Assembly (NCBI RefSeq): GCF_002920535.1
Contig: NZ_PQSS01000028.1
Span: forward strand, 22,319 to 86,318
Length of the DNA stretch: 64,000 nt
Source: Streptomyces sp. Ru71
GTDB taxonomy: Bacteria; Actinomycetota; Actinomycetes; Streptomycetales; Streptomycetaceae
Direction: 5' to 3'
In this document: piece by piece, positions 23,709 through 32,525 of the stretch
Layout of the letters: each line of letters starts with the position of its first letter
Numbering within the stretch: position 1 is the first letter of the stretch
Translations under genes and position numbers: made by a program
Notes under the pieces: model-generated
Told to the model about the DNA's origin: nothing
Database searches by the model: none
What the model saw: only the letters and a program-made list of their open reading frames with translations

Positions 23709-24728
23709 TCACGCCTTCACCAGCCCCTGCCGTGCGGCCCCGCCGAGCGCCAAGTAGACGTCCTCCAGGCTGGGCGTGGCGAGCGTGAAGTCGTCCAGGG
23801 CGGCGAAGGCGGCCCCGCCGGTGACGGTGGCGACGACCGCGCGGGCCTCCTCGGGCGCGAGCCGGAGCGTCCAGCGGCGCCCGGACTCGGCGGCCCGGTC
23901 GCGCAGCGCGGCCACCTCGGGCACGTCGAGGGGGGCGCGCTCGCGCCACACCAGCTCGACCCGCACCTCGTCGGCGACCTGTTCCTTGAGGCCGGCGGGT
24001 GTGTCGCAGGCGATGATCCGGCCCCGGTCGAGCACGGCGACCCGGTCCAGGACGGTCTCGGCCTCGATGACGTTGTGGGTGACCAGCAGGACGGTCGTCC
24101 CGCGTTCGGCTCGGCGGCGGTCGACGGCGGACCACACCGCGCGGCGGGCCACGGGGTCCATGCCGGTGGTGGGCTCGTCGAGGACCAGCAGCTGACGTTC
24201 CCCGACGAGCGCGGCGGCGAAGCAGGCGAGGCGGCGCTGGCCGCCGGACAGCTTCTTCAGCGGGCGGGCGGCGATCGGCGCCAGGCCCAGTTCGTCCAGC
24301 ACCGCGTCCCGCTCGGCGCGTGCCTGACGGACGTCCAGTCCGCGCAGCCGGCCGGTGGTCTCGGCGGCCAGCGACACGGTCAGCTCGTCCAGTGCGGTGG
24401 ACTCCTGGCCGAGGTAGGCGAGGATGCGCGCGGCGCGCTCGGGGTGGCGCACGATGTCGTGGCCGAGGATCTCCACACTGCCGGCGTCGGGCCGCATCAG
24501 GCCGGTGAGCTGGCGTACGAGGGTGGACTTGCCGGCGCCGTTGGGGCCGAGCAGGCCGAAGATCTCGCCTCGCCGGATGTCCAGGCTCACGTCGTCGGTG
24601 GCACGCAGCTCGGGCGTGCCGGGAGTGCCGCGGCGGGGCCGCACGGCCGGATAGGTCTTGGTCAGTCCGCGCACCGCGCACACGACCTCGCCGAGGGGTC
24701 GTTCCGAGGGTGCCGCGCGCGTACTCAC
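23709..24728 (-). CDS. ABC transporter ATP-binding protein
   Basis: The 339-residue product has all nucleotide-binding motifs: Walker A GPNGAGKST (about residues 63-71), the signature LSGGQRRLA, Walker B LLVLDEPTTGMD, and the switch histidine in LLVTHNVIEAE. The last 100 residues form a C-terminal regulatory part typical of drug or multidrug ABC-2 exporters of the DrrA/CcmA type. GTG 24728 starts the operon ATPase-permease-DUF2567-like protein. Export of a lipid, drug or polymer is possible; nothing in the sequence decides among them. Confidence 0.92.
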   Translation of the reverse strand: MSTRAAPSERPLGEVVCAVRGLTKTYPAVRPRRGTPGTPELRATDDVSLDIRRGEIFGLLGPNGAGKSTLVRQLTGLMRPDAGSVEILGHDIVRHPERAARILAYLGQESTALDELTVSLAAETTGRLRGLDVRQARAERDAVLDELGLAPIAARPLKKLSGGQRRLACFAAALVGERQLLVLDEPTTGMDPVARRAVWSAVDRRRAERGTTVLLVTHNVIEAETVLDRVAVLDRGRIIACDTPAGLKEQVADEVRVELVWRERAPLDVPEVAALRDRAAESGRRWTLRLAPEEARAVVATVTGGAAFAALDDFTLATPSLEDVYLALGGAARQGLVKA

Positions 24729-24792
24729 AAGGGACGAGACTACGGGGTCGGGGCCCTTTGCTCGCCGTTGGGTCGGCCTACGGGGGTCACTC

Positions 24793-24819
24793 CCGCAGGC
24801 ATGGGGCCGCTGCCTGCGG
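24793..24819 (-). terminator. Hairpin after the NYN-domain gene
   Basis: CCGCAGGCA at 24793-24801 pairs with 24811-24819 around a 9-base loop. It lies downstream of the NYN gene stop on the same strand and before the ABC operon. Confidence 0.5.
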
Positions 24820-24842
24820 CGCCGTCGCGATTCCCTGCGGGG

Positions 24843-26063
24843 TCACTCCCCCGCCGTGGCGTGTTCCGCGGCTGCCGGGACGTCGATCTCGCGCCAGAAG
24901 CCCGCCCGGATGGCGTAGCGGTCGCGTTCGTCGATCTGGTCGTCCTTGTGGGCGAGCAGGCCGAAGCGGGCGGCGTAGCGCAGCAGCTCGCCGTCGATGC
25001 GGTGCGGGATGCGGGGGTACATGGCCGACAGCCGCTGCAGGTGGGTCTGGTCGCCGAGGCGGGACATCCAGCGGCGGGCGAAGACCTGGCCGACCTCGTA
25101 GGGGTCGCCGCCGACCGTGGTGATGTCCTCCTCGCGGTCGGCCCAGCGCTGCTCGGCGGTGGTGAGCTGGGCGAGGGTCGGCATCGAGGCGACCTCCGCG
25201 GGCTCGGAGGGGACCGCGGGGCGGTCGACCCAGCCTTTGTCGGAGGACCAGCGCAGGGTCGCGCTCGTGGGCGGCTGGGGGGCGTGCGCCCCGGCGCGCA
25301 GCTCGGCGAGGTCCTTGGGGGTGGGGACGCCTTTGGCGGCGGGGCCGCGCTCCGCCGCGCCGTTCTGCGTGGCGGCCGCCGGGGCGTGCCGGGGCTCGGG
25401 CGCGGGGCGCTCGGCGGTGCCGAGCGCGGACTCGGGCAGCGGGGCGGAGAGGATCGCGGCGATCTCGGGCCGGGGCACGGGCGGCGGGGCGCAGATGCCG
25501 GTGAGCTCCTTGGCGCGGACGGCCCGGGTGATCCAGGTGCGGTCCAGCACGCGCCGTTCGTCGGCCTCGGCGACCAGGTCCTCGGACTGGTTGTAGTCGC
25601 CGTCGGCTGCCTGGACGGCCCAGAGGTGGACGGCGACGCCGTGCTCCTTGGCGGCCATCATGCCCGGCAGCAGGTCGCCGTCGCCGGTGACGAGGACGAT
25701 GTCGGAGCAGGCGCGGTTGCGGGCCAGCTCGGTCAGCTCGGCGTGCATGGCGGCGTCCACGCCCTTCTGCGCCCAGCGGCCGTCACTGCGGGTGAGGGCG
25801 CCCAGCCGGACGGTGACCCGGGGCATCACGCGCAGTCGGCGGTGTTCGGGCTGGGGGACGCGGTCGGGGGCGCCGTCGAACCAGTAGATGCGCAGCAGCG
25901 GCTGCTGGGTGTCGGCCTCGGCGCGTTCGCGCAGGCCCTGGATGAGGGCGGCGTGGTCGACGGTGATCCGGGACCGGGAGGGCTCCCCGGCGAGGAGACT
26001 GGCGGCGGCCCCCAGCAGATACCCGGCGTCCACCAGGACGATGCAGCGGTCCACGCGACTCAC
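24843..26063 (-). CDS. NYN-domain (LabA-like) putative ribonuclease
   Basis: The 406-residue product opens with a NYN/PIN-like domain: VDAGYLLGAAASLL at residues 11-24, IYWFDGAPD near 59, KGVDAAMHAEL near 100 and IVLVTGDGDLLPG near 120. The conserved aspartates in these motifs form the metal site of NYN nucleases. A Pro/Ala-rich linker (about 195-290) follows. A C-terminal winged-helix-like part with VFARRWMSRLGDQTHLQRLS and RIDGELLRYAARFGLL may bind RNA, in the way LOTUS-type domains do in related proteins. An RNA-processing role is inferred from the fold. It precedes the ABC operon but is separated by about 115 bases. Confidence 0.82.
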   Translation of the reverse strand: MSRVDRCIVLVDAGYLLGAAASLLAGEPSRSRITVDHAALIQGLRERAEADTQQPLLRIYWFDGAPDRVPQPEHRRLRVMPRVTVRLGALTRSDGRWAQKGVDAAMHAELTELARNRACSDIVLVTGDGDLLPGMMAAKEHGVAVHLWAVQAADGDYNQSEDLVAEADERRVLDRTWITRAVRAKELTGICAPPPVPRPEIAAILSAPLPESALGTAERPAPEPRHAPAAATQNGAAERGPAAKGVPTPKDLAELRAGAHAPQPPTSATLRWSSDKGWVDRPAVPSEPAEVASMPTLAQLTTAEQRWADREEDITTVGGDPYEVGQVFARRWMSRLGDQTHLQRLSAMYPRIPHRIDGELLRYAARFGLLAHKDDQIDERDRYAIRAGFWREIDVPAAAEHATAGE

Positions 26064-26276
26064 CCTCTTCCTGGGAGGTTTGCTTCGGGCTTCCTTCGAG
26101 TCTGCCCGACCACGCGGGGGTTAACGGCCGGAACTCGATCTTCGGCGTGGCGTTTCGGGTTCGCGCGGCTCCAGAGTCCGTGTCACGCACGGTAATTGTT
26201 CGATATGCGCTTGTTGTCAGTCTATGTGAATCTGGTCGCGGCCCTGGCCCCTAGATCCCCCACAGGAGGCATCACC

Positions 26277-26438
26277 ATGGCCAAGAACAAGAACCGTGAT
26301 CGTAAGCAGCGCCCGACCGAGCGTGGCCAGCAGGCGACCCGGCAGCCGGCGATGGACACGGAGTCCCAGTCCGAGGTGGAAGCGACCCCCGGCGACGTGG
26401 CCACCCGCAAGCGGAAGCGCAGCTTCGGCCACAACTGA
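26277..26438 (+). CDS. Small basic conserved protein (53 residues)
   Basis: The frame runs from ATG 26277 (MAKNKNRDRKQRPTERGQQ) to TGA 26438, with a strong ribosome site AGGAGG seven bases upstream. The protein is very polar, with Lys/Arg-rich ends (KRKRSFGHN at the C-terminus) and an acidic middle. It is probably intrinsically disordered. I recall similar short proteins starting MAKNKNRDRK across Streptomyces, but no function. A bidirectional terminator separates it from the end of dnaE. Confidence 0.75.
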   Translation: MAKNKNRDRKQRPTERGQQATRQPAMDTESQSEVEATPGDVATRKRKRSFGHN

Positions 26439-26475
26439 ATGCGCATGACGGGTCTGTTGTGACCCAGGAAACGAC

Positions 26476-26507
26476 GAGGGGCGCACCCGGTACCAGGTGC
26501 GCCCCTC
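26476..26507. terminator. Bidirectional terminator between the small protein gene and dnaE
   Basis: A perfect 12-bp stem (GAGGGGCGCACC at 26476-26487 with 26496-26507) closes an 8-base loop between two convergent stop codons. Confidence 0.8.
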
Positions 26508-26522
26508 ACGCGTGTGTGCCGC

Positions 26523-29500
26523 TCAGCCCGCCAGGCAGGACGGCCCGAGCAGCACCTTCAGGTCGCCGAAGAGGGCCGGGTCCGGCTTGACCCGGTGCCG
26601 GTCCAGGCGCAGCACGGTCGTCTTGGTCGGGCCCTGGAGCTTGATCCGGACCTCGCTGTCGCCCTTGTGGTGGCTGAGGATCTCACCGAGCCGGCTGACC
26701 ATGGGCGGGGTGACCCTGGTGGCCGGGATGGTGAGGACCACGGGCGCGTTGGTGCCCGCGTTGGACAGGTCGGGAACCATCAGCTCCATGGCGACCAGCC
26801 GCGGCACGTCCTCCCGCTTGTCGAGCCGGCCCTTGACGAACACCACGGCGTCCTCGACGAGTTGGGTGGACACCAGCTGGTAGGTCGCCGGGAAGAACAT
26901 GCACTCGATGGAGCCCGCGAGGTCCTCCACGGTGGCGATGGCCCAGGCGTTGCCCTGCTTGGTCATCTTGCGCTGCAGGCCGGAGATGATGCCGCCGATG
27001 GTCACGACCGCGCCGTCGGCGTGCTCACCGCCGGTGAGCTGGGAGATGCCCGCGTCGGCCTTGTCGGACAGGATGTGCTCCAGGCCGAACAGCGGGTGGT
27101 CGGAGACGTACAGACCGAGCATCTCCCGCTCCTGGGCGAGGAGGTAGGTCTTGTCCCACTCCTCGTCCGTGAACTGCACGTCGAGTCCAAAGCCCGGTTC
27201 GCTGGACGTCTCCTCGCCCATGCCGCCGAAGAGGTCGAACTGGCCCTCGGCCTCCTTGCGCTTGACCGCGACCACGTTGTCGATCATCGGCTCGTACTGG
27301 GCCATGAGCCCCTTGCGGGTGTGGCCCATCTCGTCGAAGGCGCCGGCCTTGATCAGCGATTCGGTGGTGCGCTTGTTGCAGACGACCGCGTCGACCTTGT
27401 CGAGGTAGTCGGGGAAGGAGGTGTACTTCCCCTTGGCCTTGCGGCACTTGATGATCGACTCGACGACGTTGGTGCCGACGTTGCGGACGGCGGACAGGCC
27501 GAAGAGGATCACGTCGTCGCCCTGGGCGGCGAAGTTCGCCTCGGACTCGTTGACGTTCGGCGGGAGCACCTTGATGCCCATGCGGCGGCACTCGTTGAGG
27601 TAGACGGCCGACTTGTCCTTGTCGTCCTTGACCGAGGTGAGCAGCGCGGCCATGTACTCGGCCGGGTGGTTCGCCTTGAGGTAGGCGGTCCAGTAGGAGA
27701 CCAGGCCGTACGCGGCGGAGTGCGCCTTGTTGAACGCGTAGCCGGCGAAGGGCACCAGCACGTCCCACAGCGCCTGGATCGCCTCGTCGCTGTAGCCGTT
27801 CTTGCGGGCGCCGGCCTGGAAGATGACGAAGTTCTTCTCCAGCTCCTCCGGCTTCTTCTTGCCCATCACGCGGCGGAGGATGTCGGCCTCGCCGAGCGAG
27901 TAGCCGGCGATGATCTGGGCGGCCTTCTGCACCTGCTCCTGGTAGACGATCAGGCCGTAGGTGACGTCCAGGACCTCCTTGAGCGGCTCCTCCAGCTCCG
28001 GGTGGATCGGCGTGATCTCCTGCTGCCCGTTCTTGCGCAGCGCGTAGTTGGTGTGGGAGTTCATGCCCATCGGGCCCGGGCGGTACAGGGCCGACACGGC
28101 GGAGATGTCTTCGAAGTTGTCCGGCTTCATCAGCCGCAGCAGCGAGCGCATGGGCCCGCCGTCGAACTGGAAGACGCCGAGGGTGTCGCCGCGCTGGAGC
28201 AGCTCGAAGGTCGTCGGGTCGTCGAGCGGGAGGCTCAGGAGATCGATGTCGATCCCCTTGTTCGCCTTCACCATCTTGACGGCGTCGTCCATGATCGTGA
28301 GGTTGCGCAGGCCCAGGAAGTCCATCTTCAGCAGGCCGAGCGACTCACAGCTCGGGTAGTCCCACTGCGTGATGGTCACGCCGTCGGTGTGCCTCACCCA
28401 GACCGGGACGTGCTCGGTGATGGTCTCGCTGGACATGATCACGCCGGCCGCGTGCACACCCATCTGCCGGACCAGGCCCTCCACGCCGCGCGCGGTGTCG
28501 ATGACCTTCTTCACGTCCGGCTCGTTCTCGTACATCGAGCGGACCTCGCCGGCCTCCGAGTAGCGCGGGTGGCTGGGGTCGGTGATGCCGGACAGCGGGA
28601 TGCCCTTGCCGAGGACGTCGGCGGGCATGGCCTTGGTGATGCGGTCGCCCATCGCGTACGGGTAGCCCAGCACGCGCGCGGAGTCCTTGATCGCGTTCTT
28701 GGCCTTGATGGTGCCGTAGGTGCCGATCATGGCGACCTTGTCGGCGCCGTACTTCTCGGTCACGTACCGGATCACCTCGACGCGCCGGCGCTCGTCGAAG
28801 TCGATGTCGACATCGGGCATGGAGATGCGCTCGGGGTTGAGGAACCGCTCGAAGATCAGGCCGTGCGGGATCGGGTCGAGGTCGGTGATGCCCATGGCGT
28901 AGGCGACGATCGAGCCGGCCGCGGAGCCTCGGCCGGGGCCGACCGCGATGCCCTGCTTCTTGGCCCACATGATGAAGTCGGCGACCACGAGGAAGTAGCC
29001 GGGGAAGCCCATCGAGATGATGGTGTCCATCTCGTAGTCGGCCTGCTTCTGGCGGTCCTCGGGGATGCCGTCCGGGTAGCGGCGCTCCATGCCGCGGCGG
29101 ACCTCCTCCTTGAACCAGGTGACCTCGGTGTAGCCCTCCGGGATGTCGAACTTCGGCATGAGGTCGCGCTTTTCGAACATGCCGGTGGTGTCGACCATCT
29201 CGGCGACCAGGAGCGTGTTGGCGCAGCCCTCCTGCCAGGCGTCCGAGGAGTCGATGGCGTACATCTCGTCCGTGGACTTCAGGTAGTAGCCGGTGCCGTC
29301 GAACTTGAAGCGGTCCGGGTCGGAGAGGTTCTTGCCGGTCTGGATGCACAGCAGCGCGTCGTGGGCGCCGGCCTCGTGCGCGTAGGTGTAGTGCGAGTCG
29401 TTGGTGACCAGCGGAGGGATGCCGAGCTTCTTGCCGATCTCCAGCAGGCCGTCGCGGACCCGGCGCTCGATCTCGATGCCGTGGTCCATCAGCTCCAGGA

Positions 29501-30062
29501 AGTAGCGGTCCTTGCCGAAGATGTCCTGGTAGTCGGCCGCCGCCTTGAGGGCCTCGTCGAAGTGGCCGAGGCGCAGCCGGGTCTGCACCTCGCCGGAGGG
29601 GCAGCCGGTGGAGGCGACGATGCCCTCGGACCACTGGGCGATGGTCTCCTTGTCCATCCGGGGCCACTTCTGCAGCCAGCCCTCGGCGTAGGCGTCGGAG
29701 GAGAGCCGGAAGAGGTTGTGCAGGCCGGTCTTGTTCACGGCCCACATCGTCTTGTGGGTGTAGCCACCCGAACCGGAGACGTCGTCCCGCTTCTGGTGCG
29801 GCTGGCCCCAGAGGATCTTGCGCTTGTTGCGCCGGGACTCGGGGGCGACATACGCCTCGATCCCGATGATCGGGGTGATTCCGGCCTTCTTCGCGGAGTG
29901 GAAGAAGTCGTACGCGCCGTGCAGGTTGCCGTGGTCGGACATGGCGATGTGCGTCATGCCCATCTCGTTGCACGCGTTGAACATGTCCTTCAGCCGCGCG
30001 GCACCGTCCAGCAGCGAGTACTGGGTGTGGACGTGCAGGTGCGTGAACGGCGGCTTCGACAC
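26523..30062 (-). CDS. dnaE: DNA polymerase III alpha subunit
   Basis: The replicative polymerase subunit, 1179 residues. The N-terminal PHP domain begins THLHVHTQYSLLDG, with further metal motifs in SDHGNLHGAYDF. The polymerase core has GPGRGSAAGSIVAYAMGITD and the catalytic aspartates in PDVDIDFDERRR. The helix-hairpin-helix and OB-fold regions follow, with the tail ending in LKVLLGPSCLAG. Length and layout match DnaE1 of actinobacteria. GTG 30062 (VSKPPFTHLHVHTQ) is the only start giving the complete PHP motif. It is monocistronic, flanked by a terminator and by a divergent DUF2252 gene. Confidence 0.98.
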   Translation of the reverse strand: MSKPPFTHLHVHTQYSLLDGAARLKDMFNACNEMGMTHIAMSDHGNLHGAYDFFHSAKKAGITPIIGIEAYVAPESRRNKRKILWGQPHQKRDDVSGSGGYTHKTMWAVNKTGLHNLFRLSSDAYAEGWLQKWPRMDKETIAQWSEGIVASTGCPSGEVQTRLRLGHFDEALKAAADYQDIFGKDRYFLELMDHGIEIERRVRDGLLEIGKKLGIPPLVTNDSHYTYAHEAGAHDALLCIQTGKNLSDPDRFKFDGTGYYLKSTDEMYAIDSSDAWQEGCANTLLVAEMVDTTGMFEKRDLMPKFDIPEGYTEVTWFKEEVRRGMERRYPDGIPEDRQKQADYEMDTIISMGFPGYFLVVADFIMWAKKQGIAVGPGRGSAAGSIVAYAMGITDLDPIPHGLIFERFLNPERISMPDVDIDFDERRRVEVIRYVTEKYGADKVAMIGTYGTIKAKNAIKDSARVLGYPYAMGDRITKAMPADVLGKGIPLSGITDPSHPRYSEAGEVRSMYENEPDVKKVIDTARGVEGLVRQMGVHAAGVIMSSETITEHVPVWVRHTDGVTITQWDYPSCESLGLLKMDFLGLRNLTIMDDAVKMVKANKGIDIDLLSLPLDDPTTFELLQRGDTLGVFQFDGGPMRSLLRLMKPDNFEDISAVSALYRPGPMGMNSHTNYALRKNGQQEITPIHPELEEPLKEVLDVTYGLIVYQEQVQKAAQIIAGYSLGEADILRRVMGKKKPEELEKNFVIFQAGARKNGYSDEAIQALWDVLVPFAGYAFNKAHSAAYGLVSYWTAYLKANHPAEYMAALLTSVKDDKDKSAVYLNECRRMGIKVLPPNVNESEANFAAQGDDVILFGLSAVRNVGTNVVESIIKCRKAKGKYTSFPDYLDKVDAVVCNKRTTESLIKAGAFDEMGHTRKGLMAQYEPMIDNVVAVKRKEAEGQFDLFGGMGEETSSEPGFGLDVQFTDEEWDKTYLLAQEREMLGLYVSDHPLFGLEHILSDKADAGISQLTGGEHADGAVVTIGGIISGLQRKMTKQGNAWAIATVEDLAGSIECMFFPATYQLVSTQLVEDAVVFVKGRLDKREDVPRLVAMELMVPDLSNAGTNAPVVLTIPATRVTPPMVSRLGEILSHHKGDSEVRIKLQGPTKTTVLRLDRHRVKPDPALFGDLKVLLGPSCLAG

Positions 30063-30298
30063 TGTGTGCCCTCCGGTGGAAACACTCGGCGACGGATCGG
30101 CGGACGGTTGGGGATTCAGCGTCGAAGTCTATGCCTCGGGACTGACACTGGAGATGATTACTGCCGCGCGAAGCGCGCCGATGAGGGGCGGCGGCCGGGT
30201 GACGGGCGGGCGGGCACTCGGGCGTACCTTCATCCGTTGGAAGCGGCAGAGACGCTTCGCACACCCACTGCACCACCTGCACCAGGAGGCACCCAGCG

Positions 30299-31645
30299 AT
30301 GTCGGCATCCCAGCTCAACGGCGAGCAGCGCGGCGAGGAGATCCTCGCCGTCTTCGACACCGCCTTCGGCGAGCTCCTGGCCGCCGACCCGGCCGCGTTC
30401 CGGGTGAAGTTCCGCAAGATGGCGGCCTCGGCGTTCGCGTTCTACCGGGGGACGGCGTGCCTCTTCTACCACGACCTCGACGCCGAGGGCACCGGGACCG
30501 GTGAGCGGATACTCAGCGGGCCCTACCTCGACGAGCGCACCTCGCGCGTGTGGATCCACGGCGATCTGCACGCGGAGAACTTCGGCACCTACATGGACGC
30601 CAACGGTCGGCTGATCTTCAACGTCAACGACTTCGACGAGGCCTACGTCGGCCCCTTCACCTGGGACCTGAAGCGCTTCTCCGCCTCCATCGCCCTCATC
30701 GGGTACGCGAAGGCGCTCAGTGACGAGCAGATCACGGAGCTGGTGCGGATCTACGCGGGCGCCTACCGCGAGCGCATCCACGCCCTGGCCACGGGCGCCA
30801 AGAGCGACGAGGTGCCGCCGTTCACGCTGGACACCGCGCAGGGCCCGCTGCTGGACGCGCTGCGCGACGCCCGCTCGCTGACCCGGTTCGGGCTGCTGGA
30901 GTCGATGACCGAGATCCGCGACTTCGAGCGCCGCTTCGCCTCCGGCGGCGGCGCCATCGAGCTGGACGCCGCCACCCGCTACAAGGTGCTGGCCGCCTTC
31001 GACGGCTATCTGGAGACGCTGCCGGAGACCTCCCTGGCCCGCCCGGACTCCTACCGGGTCAAGGACGTCGTGGGCCGGCGCGGGATCGGCATCGGCTCGG
31101 CCGGTCTGCCGTCGTACAACATCCTGCTGGAGGGGCACAGCGACGCCCTGGAGAACGACGTCGTGATCTACATCAAGCAGGCCCAGACCCCGGCCGTCTC
31201 GCGGCACATCACCGACCCGGCGATCCGCGACTACTTCCAGCACGAGGGCCACCGCACGGTCATCTCGCAGCGCGCCCTGCAGGCGCACGCCGACCCGTGG
31301 CTGGGCTGGACCGAGCTGGACGGCGCCGGACAGCTGGTCGCCGAGGTCTCGCCGTACGCGGTCGACCTGGACTGGGGCGACATCGACGACCCGGAGGAGA
31401 TCGCGAGCGTCGTCGCGGACCTCGGCCGGGCCACCGCCACGATGCACGCGGCCGCCGACGACACCTCGGGCGAGTCGCTGGTGCCGTTCTCCACCGAGCG
31501 GGCCATCGACGCGGCGATCGCCGCCGACGAGGAGGACTTCGGCCCGCTGCTGGTGGACTTCGCGCACAGCTACGGCGCACGCGCCCGTGCCGACCACCAG
31601 ATCTTCGTCGACCTGTTCCGCAACGGCCGGATTCCGGGGCTGTGA
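30299..31645 (+). CDS. DUF2252 (kinase-fold) protein
   Basis: The 448-residue product belongs to DUF2252, related to the protein-kinase/aminoglycoside-phosphotransferase fold. The catalytic-loop-like HGDLHAENFGTY lies at about residues 83-94, followed by FNVNDFDEAYVGPFTWDLKR, where the Asp would bind metal as in APH enzymes. Later blocks include RYKVLAAFDGYLETLPE and KDVVGRRGIGIGSAGLPSYNILLEG, the latter possibly a nucleotide-binding region. No substrate is known. A ribosome site (AGGAGG) precedes ATG 30299. A hairpin at 31674-31694 follows the gene. Confidence 0.88.
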   Translation: MSASQLNGEQRGEEILAVFDTAFGELLAADPAAFRVKFRKMAASAFAFYRGTACLFYHDLDAEGTGTGERILSGPYLDERTSRVWIHGDLHAENFGTYMDANGRLIFNVNDFDEAYVGPFTWDLKRFSASIALIGYAKALSDEQITELVRIYAGAYRERIHALATGAKSDEVPPFTLDTAQGPLLDALRDARSLTRFGLLESMTEIRDFERRFASGGGAIELDAATRYKVLAAFDGYLETLPETSLARPDSYRVKDVVGRRGIGIGSAGLPSYNILLEGHSDALENDVVIYIKQAQTPAVSRHITDPAIRDYFQHEGHRTVISQRALQAHADPWLGWTELDGAGQLVAEVSPYAVDLDWGDIDDPEEIASVVADLGRATATMHAAADDTSGESLVPFSTERAIDAAIAADEEDFGPLLVDFAHSYGARARADHQIFVDLFRNGRIPGL

Positions 31646-31673
31646 GGGGCCCGCTGGGCGTGTGAGCTCTCAC

Positions 31674-31694
31674 AGGGACCCTTTAGGGGTCCCT
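31674..31694 (+). terminator. Hairpin after the DUF2252 gene
   Basis: AGGGACCC at 31674-31681 pairs with 31687-31694 around TTTAG. It lies about 30 bases after the stop codon and just before the next gene. An inverted repeat TGTGAG-CT-CTCACA precedes it at 31661-31674. Confidence 0.55.
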
Positions 31695-31726
31695 TACCGG
31701 AGCTCGTGCCACACTCTTGAGTTGCT

Positions 31727-32419
31727 ATGGACATATCCGGGACCCACCTCAGAGCGCTGCGCGCGGCGTTGTTCACGGCACTGGTCGTGACGCTCAGCTC
31801 CGCGTCGCACGTGCTGCTGTCGCGGGTCCCGCTGCCCGCCGGCACGGTGGCCGTGGTCGCGGTGGCCGTGTTCGCGCTGGCCTACGCGCTGGCGGGCGGT
31901 GAGCGGCGCTTCGGCCGGATCGCCGCGCTGCTGATCCCGCTGGAGCTGGCCGCGGACACCCTGTTCACCACGGGGCAGCACCTCTGCTACGGCGCGGCGG
32001 GCGGCCCGGTCGCGGGCCCCTTGCGCTCGGTCGGCTGGGACGTGCTGTGCGGCAACCGCGCGAACGTGGGCACCCCGCTGGCCCGGATGACCGGCACGGA
32101 CACCGACCGGCTCCCGGCGGTCCTCGCCCACGCCGACCCCGCCACCGCCTGGCTGCTGCTCGCCGCGCACGTGGGGGTCGGCCTGCTGGCCGCCGCCTGG
32201 CTGCGCCGGGGCGAGCGGGCCCTGGCCCAGCTGGTGCGGGCGGTGACCGCGACCACGTTCCGTCCGCTGCTGCTGGCCGTCGCCGCGGTGGCCGTCCGGC
32301 CGGGCGGCCCGGTCCGCCGGCTGCCGCGCCCCGTCCGCCGTACGGCCGCCGTCCGCGGCCCCCTGGTCGCGCACTCCCTGGGACGACGCGGACCGCCCCG
32401 CCCGGTGGCGTTCGCCTGA
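31727..32419 (+). CDS. Uncharacterised membrane protein
   Basis: The 230-residue product has about four hydrophobic segments (residues about 8-30, 38-55, 62-80 and 143-165), with a fifth weaker one near 180-192 and a basic Pro/Arg-rich tail. The middle loop contains two cysteines (in HLCYGAAGG and VLCGNRAN) that may be extracytoplasmic. I do not recognise the family. ATG 31727 lacks a ribosome site. It is followed after 106 bases by the DsbA-like gene on the same strand. The paired cysteines next to a thiol oxidoreductase gene are suggestive, but nothing more can be claimed. Confidence 0.65.
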   Translation: MDISGTHLRALRAALFTALVVTLSSASHVLLSRVPLPAGTVAVVAVAVFALAYALAGGERRFGRIAALLIPLELAADTLFTTGQHLCYGAAGGPVAGPLRSVGWDVLCGNRANVGTPLARMTGTDTDRLPAVLAHADPATAWLLLAAHVGVGLLAAAWLRRGERALAQLVRAVTATTFRPLLLAVAAVAVRPGGPVRRLPRPVRRTAAVRGPLVAHSLGRRGPPRPVAFA

Positions 32420-32525
32420 CCCTCGTGGCCGAACGGTCACGTCAGGCGCGCGCCCGAGCACCGGCAGTCCCCTTCCACTTCCCGCGCGCACGACGGCGCG
32501 CGCGTCATCCCCGGAGATCATCACC

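Noticed and set aside
23514..26195. 893-codon plus-strand frame across the ABC operon and NYN gene
   Set aside because: It spans two well-supported minus-strand genes and the gap between them, and shows no domain.
26514..30407. Very long plus-strand frame opposite dnaE
   Set aside because: Reads as antisense of DnaE, with its His/Val/Asp-rich bias; no start signals.
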